Assembly (NCBI RefSeq): GCF_000421345.1
Contig: NZ_ATWV01000002.1
Coordinates: 1 to 64,000, forward strand
Length of the DNA: 64,000 nucleotides
From: Treponema bryantii NK4A124
GTDB lineage: Bacteria; Spirochaetota; Spirochaetia; Treponematales; Treponemataceae
Reading direction: 5' to 3'
Of the stretch, positions 59,778 to 64,000 are shown piece by piece. The first letter of the stretch is position 1. Each line of letters begins with the position of its first letter. The translations under genes were made by a program, and so were the position numbers. The notes under the pieces were generated by a model. That model saw only the letters and a list, made by a program, of their open reading frames with translations. It did no database searches and was not told where the DNA came from.

Positions 59778-61182
59778 ATATGATTTTACGCTTACTCCAG
59801 CTTATTGTCTGTTTAATGGGGCTGCGGTTCTGGAGCAGGATGGAGCATATATAAAATTTCTTATTGAAAATAAAAATGATTCTTTGCTTTGTGGAAGACT
59901 TTCCAGGGCTTTTGAAAATCATGTATGGAATATAAGGCGTTTTAAGGATTGCCCTGAAGTATACAGGCGGCTTATAAAAATTGATTTTGAGAAAGCAAGC
60001 AGGGCTCAAATAAAAAACTGTATTCTTTCTCTTTATAAGGCTGATTCTGAAAAAAATAGTAGATCTGATAAAGTTGAATCCGCACAGACTGAACGTGAGG
60101 CTGCAGCTGTTCTTTTGCTTGATTCTATATTAAATGAAGCCCGGCTGCGAAAGGCAAGTGATATTCATATAGAAAATGCCAGTGTCAAACTGAGGGTCAA
60201 TGGCGGCCTGGTAAAGCTGATGGAACTTCAAAGCGAAAAAAGCAGGGAATTGATTCAGAGAATAAAACTTCTTGCCGGATTAAATGTAATTGAAAAGAAA
60301 AAATGTCAGGATGGTAATTTCGTATACGGAAATAAGAATCCATTTTTTATACGGGTTTCTACTATGTCCGCAATAGGTGAGGTCAGGGAAAAATCCAGTG
60401 GCCTTATATCTTCTGTTGAGTCTCTTGTTATGAGAATTCTTGATACTTCAAGGATTCCGCTGGCACTTGGAGAACTCGGATTTAATAATCTTCAGCTGGA
60501 AAAAATCGGAGGAAATAAGGGTTTGTGTTCTCTCGCAAATGGTCTTCTTCTGGTGTGCGGACCTACCGGGGCTGGTAAATCTACAACTGCTGCGGCAATG
60601 CTGGTTGAAATGAGTAAACTAACTAACGGTAGTATGAAAATTTTAAGTCTGGAAGATCCTCCTGAATATGTTATTCCTGGTGTAACTCAAATAAAAATTG
60701 ATGATGATAACAGTTTTACAGATGCCTTGAATCATATTTTTCGTCAGGATCCGGATGTAATTATGATAGGGGAGATTCGTGATGAAGAAAGTGCAGCTGC
60801 TGCATTAAGAGCCTCTTTGACCGGACATCTGGTGTTAGCAACCCTGCACTGCGGATCTGCTTCGGAGGCTTTCTTTCGTCTGGAAAACCTGGGAGTTGAT
60901 AAAAGACTCTTGAGTCAGGTGCTTAAGGGAGTTATCTGTCAAAATCTGAATCCAATGGGTGGAAAAATGCGTCTTTATGCTGATGTTGCTCTTGCAGATG
61001 ATTCATTCGGTGAAAAAGCATTTAAAGCCCTGTCTGGAGATCAGATAGAAAGTCTTTTGGAGCATTATACAAATTACAGCGAAATACTGAAGGAAACAAT
61101 TGTTGAACTTAAGCATAGAAAGCAACTTCCATTTTATAACAGGAGGCGTGAAAATGCTGGAATTCACAAAGATGTTATATGA
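59767..61182 (+). CDS. gspE: Type II secretion ATPase, GspE-like
   Basis: The 471-residue ATPase powers pseudopilus assembly at the inner membrane. It has Walker A GPTGAGKSTT (near residue 267), the Asp box EDPPEYVI, Walker B MIGEIRDEESA and the His box TGHLVLATLHCG. The N-terminal part begins with about 100 residues not like the usual GspE head. The four-cysteine zinc loop normally found after the His box is missing; the region reads QNLNPMGGKMRLYADV. ATG 59767 follows GAGGAGG. Confidence 0.92.
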   Translation: MKSKYDFTLTPAYCLFNGAAVLEQDGAYIKFLIENKNDSLLCGRLSRAFENHVWNIRRFKDCPEVYRRLIKIDFEKASRAQIKNCILSLYKADSEKNSRSDKVESAQTEREAAAVLLLDSILNEARLRKASDIHIENASVKLRVNGGLVKLMELQSEKSRELIQRIKLLAGLNVIEKKKCQDGNFVYGNKNPFFIRVSTMSAIGEVREKSSGLISSVESLVMRILDTSRIPLALGELGFNNLQLEKIGGNKGLCSLANGLLLVCGPTGAGKSTTAAAMLVEMSKLTNGSMKILSLEDPPEYVIPGVTQIKIDDDNSFTDALNHIFRQDPDVIMIGEIRDEESAAAALRASLTGHLVLATLHCGSASEAFFRLENLGVDKRLLSQVLKGVICQNLNPMGGKMRLYADVALADDSFGEKAFKALSGDQIESLLEHYTNYSEILKETIVELKHRKQLPFYNRRRENAGIHKDVI

Positions 61183-62044
61183 GCTTTTTGTTATTCAGGG
61201 AATTAATCTTTCAAAAAGCCTTTTGATAATGAGTTCAAAACCCAGGAAAAATGCCGTCAGCAGAACAGCAGGGTATATTTATTCTGCACTTGAGAATGGT
61301 TCATATTTTTCAAATGCATTAAAAAGTTGCAGTGAAATTAACTTTGATGATGTTTATGTTTCATTTATAAGTATTGCTGAAAAAAATGGAGATTTAAAAA
61401 CTGCACTTTCGTATTTAAAAGAAAAAATCGAGCGTGAAAAAGAATGCAGAAAGAAGATTGCAGAAGCATCTGTTTATCCTTTTTTTGTAATTATTCTGGC
61501 AGTTACAGCAAGCATCTTTATAGGCCTTTATACAAGTACTGCAGATCTCTGGCTTTTAGCAAAATATGTATCAGCTTTAATTTTCATCAGTATTTTTATG
61601 TATCTGGCAGTTATAAAGATATTAAGTGAAAACACTCTTTATGAAGCTTTTTCGGCTGTTGATTTTCTTGTGACTCATGGAGTTGAGCTTTCTGAGGCAG
61701 TAGGCTGTGCTATTCAGATTGCAGGACCTTCAACAAAAACTGGAAAACTTTTTGAAAATGCAAGAGTAAATCTTTCTTATGGGATGGATTTACAAAGGGC
61801 TTTTAGTTGCAGAAATAAAGTCGGGGCACAGCTTTCTGAAGCTTTTTATTATGCAGATCTTGGTGGCAGTAAAAATGATTTGTTCGGAAAAATCGCTGCA
61901 TATTTGAAATTAGAAAAAGATAAAAAAAGGATGATTTGTTTTTCCTTAATGGAACCTGTTTTTATTGTGATTACAGGTCTATTCATTCTTTCCATCATGA
62001 TTACTTTTTTTATGCCACTGATAAATGAAATTGGATTTATATAA
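61154..62044 (+). CDS. gspF: Type II secretion inner-membrane platform protein, GspF-like
   Basis: ATG 61154 follows AGGAGG and gives 296 residues, shorter than the usual 400. Two GspF helical domains are visible (about 5-105 and 185-270), with membrane helices near 112-135, 140-165 and 265-290 (MEPVFIVITGLFILSIMIT). It should be the rotor or platform for the ATPase. The gene overlaps the end of gspE by 29 bases. Confidence 0.85.
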   Translation: MLEFTKMLYELFVIQGINLSKSLLIMSSKPRKNAVSRTAGYIYSALENGSYFSNALKSCSEINFDDVYVSFISIAEKNGDLKTALSYLKEKIEREKECRKKIAEASVYPFFVIILAVTASIFIGLYTSTADLWLLAKYVSALIFISIFMYLAVIKILSENTLYEAFSAVDFLVTHGVELSEAVGCAIQIAGPSTKTGKLFENARVNLSYGMDLQRAFSCRNKVGAQLSEAFYYADLGGSKNDLFGKIAAYLKLEKDKKRMICFSLMEPVFIVITGLFILSIMITFFMPLINEIGFI

Positions 62045-62068
62045 ATCAAAAAACTATAAGGGGGAAAT

Positions 62069-62569
62069 ATGAATAAGCCAAAAAAAATCAGGAGGATTTG
62101 TTATGGTAACAAAAAACGAAAGGAAGCGGAAGGTTTTACCTATGTCGAAACTGTGGCTGTCATTGCGATCGGAGCCTTGCTTACGGCAGGGAGTGTATTC
62201 TCGGCATCAAAAGTTATTTCCGCCGCGCGAAAGACTGCTGCAAAAACACAGATTGAGCAGTACAGCAGCGCACTGCAAACTTACTTCCTTGACTGCGGAC
62301 GCTTTCCAACAAGCGAACAGGGACTCAATGCTTTATGGGAAAAACCAGTTTTATATCCGATTCCGGAAAACTGGGATGGACCATACCTTGACCGTGAGCC
62401 CGGCAATGATCCGTGGGGAACCGATTATAAGTATCTCAGCTCTGAAAGTTCCATTATGCCGTCAGAGGTTCCTGAGAAACTGCCCTTTGTACTTATCTCA
62501 TACGGACCAGATGGAAAAGAAGGCTTTGGCGAAAAAGGAGATTCAGATGACATCTGCTCATGGAAATAA
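62069..62569 (+). CDS. gspG: Major pseudopilin, GspG-like
   Basis: A prepilin leader of about 22 basic residues ends in AEG|FTYVET, with Glu at position 5 of the mature helix as needed for pilin assembly. The body shows the GspG core: YSSALQTYFLDCGRFPTSEQ, WDGPYLDREPGNDPWGTDY and FVLISYGPDGKEGFGEKGDS, the last matching the calcium-binding loop. GGGGGAAA precedes the ATG. A prepilin peptidase must be encoded elsewhere. Confidence 0.93.
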   Translation: MNKPKKIRRICYGNKKRKEAEGFTYVETVAVIAIGALLTAGSVFSASKVISAARKTAAKTQIEQYSSALQTYFLDCGRFPTSEQGLNALWEKPVLYPIPENWDGPYLDREPGNDPWGTDYKYLSSESSIMPSEVPEKLPFVLISYGPDGKEGFGEKGDSDDICSWK

Positions 62570-62726
62570 AGTTCTGGTTGGGGCCGTTTGTATTTGTCTG
62601 GTTTCGTTAATGATTTTGTCGGCGAAAATCCTTTCATCCAGAAAAACAAAACTGCAATTATATGAAAAAAAATATTCAAATGCAGTGTATGCGCTGGAAG
62701 TTAAAAATCAGGAAGCAAAAAAATGA
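62547..62726 (+). CDS. Small single-helix membrane protein in the secretion operon
   Basis: ATG 62547 follows AAAAAGGAG and opens a 59-residue frame overlapping the end of gspG by 23 bases. The protein is one membrane helix (VLVGAVCICLVSLMILSAKI) followed by a Lys/Glu-rich helix. It overlaps the next gene at ATGA. Its position suggests a small secretion-system subunit, but no family is recognised. Confidence 0.7.
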   Translation: MTSAHGNKVLVGAVCICLVSLMILSAKILSSRKTKLQLYEKKYSNAVYALEVKNQEAKK

Positions 62727-63070
62727 GACTGGTCCATATCATCTGTTATGCTTCTCTGCTTGCTTTATCTGCTTCTTTGTTCAGCACCGGCTTTTTTGAA
62801 ACCAGGGAAATTGACAGGAGAATAGAAAAACTTTGTAAAAAAACTGATTCATTAATTTTTATTTCCAGAAGTTTTTGCAATTCCTGTGAAGGTAAGGGTT
62901 TTGAAAATCTGGATGAATGGAAGCAGGTTTGCTGCAGTATGTGGAATTTAACTGATATTAACTGGATTTATTTAGAAGATGAAGACAATGGACTTTTTTA
63001 TGGGAACTGGAAAGGTCCTTATGGGAGTGGTGAAGTTTATGCAAAAAAGCAATGTGATAAAGAAAACTGA
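62723..63070 (+). CDS. Unknown small exported or anchored protein in the secretion operon
   Basis: The 115-residue protein has an N-terminal hydrophobic segment (IICYASLLALSASLFSTGFF) and a Cys-rich extracytoplasmic part (CNSCEG, VCCSMW). It ends in a Gly-rich loop (YGNWKGPYGSG). It has the size and place of a minor pseudopilin but lacks the GFTxxE cleavage site. Both ends overlap neighbours, so it is clearly part of the operon. Confidence 0.65.
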   Translation: MRLVHIICYASLLALSASLFSTGFFETREIDRRIEKLCKKTDSLIFISRSFCNSCEGKGFENLDEWKQVCCSMWNLTDINWIYLEDEDNGLFYGNWKGPYGSGEVYAKKQCDKEN

Positions 63071-64000
63071 TTTTGAGAAGTATGAACTTGTAATTCCTTT
63101 TATAAGTTTAACGGGAAAAAAATACAATCATTTTATTTGTTCAGAACTTGAAAAAAGGCATCCCTGTTTTTCTGATGAATTTGCTTTTGATTCCTTTGTA
63201 AAGAAAGTTACCAGAAAGGGGCTGACAGAAGAGGTTTATGTAATGAATAAATACAAGCTTGCAGAATATGAAAGCCGCAGGACTTTTCCGGGTCTTGGTT
63301 TTTATCTGGAAAATTTAAAACACAGGCGCAGATTTTTTGTTGAAAGAAAATGGAAACTGACTTTCTGGACCTTTTTTTTCTGTTTGTGTCTTGGACTTTC
63401 CGGGGCTATTGCTGGAAAGATTAAGGGGCAGAAAATTGCCGAAAAGACAGAAAATGATTCCTTAATTTCTCTTAGTGATTCTTCAGAAGGAGAAATTAAG
63501 GAAAAGGAAATGCTAACCCCTTTTTCAAAAACATTTTTTTCAGATGTAAATCAGGTTGATGGAAAAATAAGCAGATACGAATGGAGACTGGAAGAAAAAA
63601 AAGGCAATTGGTTTGAAACTGTTACGGCATCTCTTAAAGGGGTTTTTCCGGAAAATTTAAGCGGATATTCTGGCGGAGCTGTAAGTTATTCAAACGGACT
63701 TCCTGTTATGGAAATCTCTGTGGTAGAGAAAATCGGGGGACATGATTCAGAAAATCAGATTGTTTCAATTAATAATGACAAAATGCCTAACGCAGATTTT
63801 AATCAATTGCTAAGGAAAATAATTTCTGAAAATGAAGCTGTTCTGCTTAATGAAAAAGCTCCTCCCTATCATATTGAATTTCTTTGCAGTACTCAAAAAG
63901 AAAATCTGATACACAGAATTCTAAATGAAAGTGCTCTGCTTATTTCAAAAGACTTCCGAATGATTTCCAGCGTAAAAATTCAACAGACAGAAGAAGATAA
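63039..64000 (+). CDS. Bitopic membrane protein of the secretion operon, C-terminus beyond the window
   Basis: ATG 63039, 32 bases inside the previous gene, opens a frame that stays open for 320 codons to the window edge. It has about 100 cytoplasmic residues (KKTDFEKYELVIPFISLTG, RTFPGLGFYLENLKHRRRF) and a membrane helix (LTFWTFFFCLCLGLSGAIAG). An extracytoplasmic part of more than 190 residues follows. One membrane crossing with a cytoplasmic head resembles GspL-type assembly proteins in plan only; no sequence family is recognised. Confidence 0.7.
   Translation, partial: MQKSNVIKKTDFEKYELVIPFISLTGKKYNHFICSELEKRHPCFSDEFAFDSFVKKVTRKGLTEEVYVMNKYKLAEYESRRTFPGLGFYLENLKHRRRFFVERKWKLTFWTFFFCLCLGLSGAIAGKIKGQKIAEKTENDSLISLSDSSEGEIKEKEMLTPFSKTFFSDVNQVDGKISRYEWRLEEKKGNWFETVTASLKGVFPENLSGYSGGAVSYSNGLPVMEISVVEKIGGHDSENQIVSINNDKMPNADFNQLLRKIISENEAVLLNEKAPPYHIEFLCSTQKENLIHRILNESALLISKDFRMISSVKIQQTEED

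Noticed and set aside
1-64000. CRISPR arrays, prophage, rRNA or tRNA genes
   Set aside because: No regularly spaced direct repeats with unique spacers, no phage structural genes and no tRNA T-arm patterns were seen on either strand. The short repeats present are palindromic and irregularly spaced.

Overview
The window reads as a chromosomal segment of a Treponema-like spirochaete, probably of the gut or rumen clade. The evidence is a giant spirochaetal coiled-coil protein, a probable periplasmic-flagellar collar protein, spirochaete-style lipoproteins, several secreted proteins seen mainly in spirochaetes, and three families of short palindromic repeats scattered between and inside genes. No rRNA, tRNA, CRISPR array or prophage was found.

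Layout. 1-0.8 kb: two nested, truncated insertion sequences (IS30 type inside IS110 type). 0.9-2.9 kb: CarD-type regulator, ispD, ispF (isoprenoid synthesis). 2.9-8.3 kb, minus: 1570-residue coiled-coil protein and a HAD phosphatase. 8.4-10.5 kb: mnmG. 10.5-21.6 kb, mostly minus: HD-GYP protein, methyltransferase, adenosine deaminase family protein, LacI-like sensor/GGDEF cyclase, oligoendopeptidase F, lipoprotein, frameshifted small lipoprotein, FliL-like protein, hflX. 21.8-30 kb, plus: acidic-repeat membrane protein, apt, asnA, degenerate radical-SAM-like protein, second sensor/GGDEF cyclase, RluA-type pseudouridine synthase. 30-37.6 kb: yajC-secD-secF, ispH, ndk, gpsA, ffh. 37.6-44.9 kb: carbohydrate-binding-fold protein, a 380-bp palindromic divergent intergenic region, flagellar collar candidate, CTP-dependent lipid kinase family protein, membrane protein, DUF2259 protein. 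45-51 kb: lipoprotein, U32 peptidase, ssb, unknown 635-residue protein. 51-53.3 kb: PadR/HAAS/DUF4097 module resembling Firmicutes envelope-stress cassettes. 53.3-57.4 kb: hisC, metallophosphoesterase, FGE-sulfatase-domain protein, corA. 57.7-64 kb: type II secretion-like operon (secretin, ATPase, platform protein, major pseudopilin, three further membrane proteins), cut by the window edge.

Themes. Export and envelope biogenesis dominate (SecDF-YajC, Ffh, type II-like secretion, lipoproteins). Cyclic-di-GMP turnover appears three times (two GGDEF proteins with soluble ligand-sensor domains, one HD-GYP protein).

The most unusual observations are structural. (1) A nested palindrome of about 380 bp lies between two divergent genes; its hairpin core recurs at 0.9 kb. 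(2) At least nine genes have sigma-70-type promoters placed so that the transcript should begin at or within a few bases of the start codon, implying leaderless mRNAs. (3) An intrinsic terminator after secF doubles as the ispH promoter. (4) Palindromic repeats have been absorbed in frame into several housekeeping proteins. (5) A 49-bp element is shared upstream of ssb and the secretion operon.
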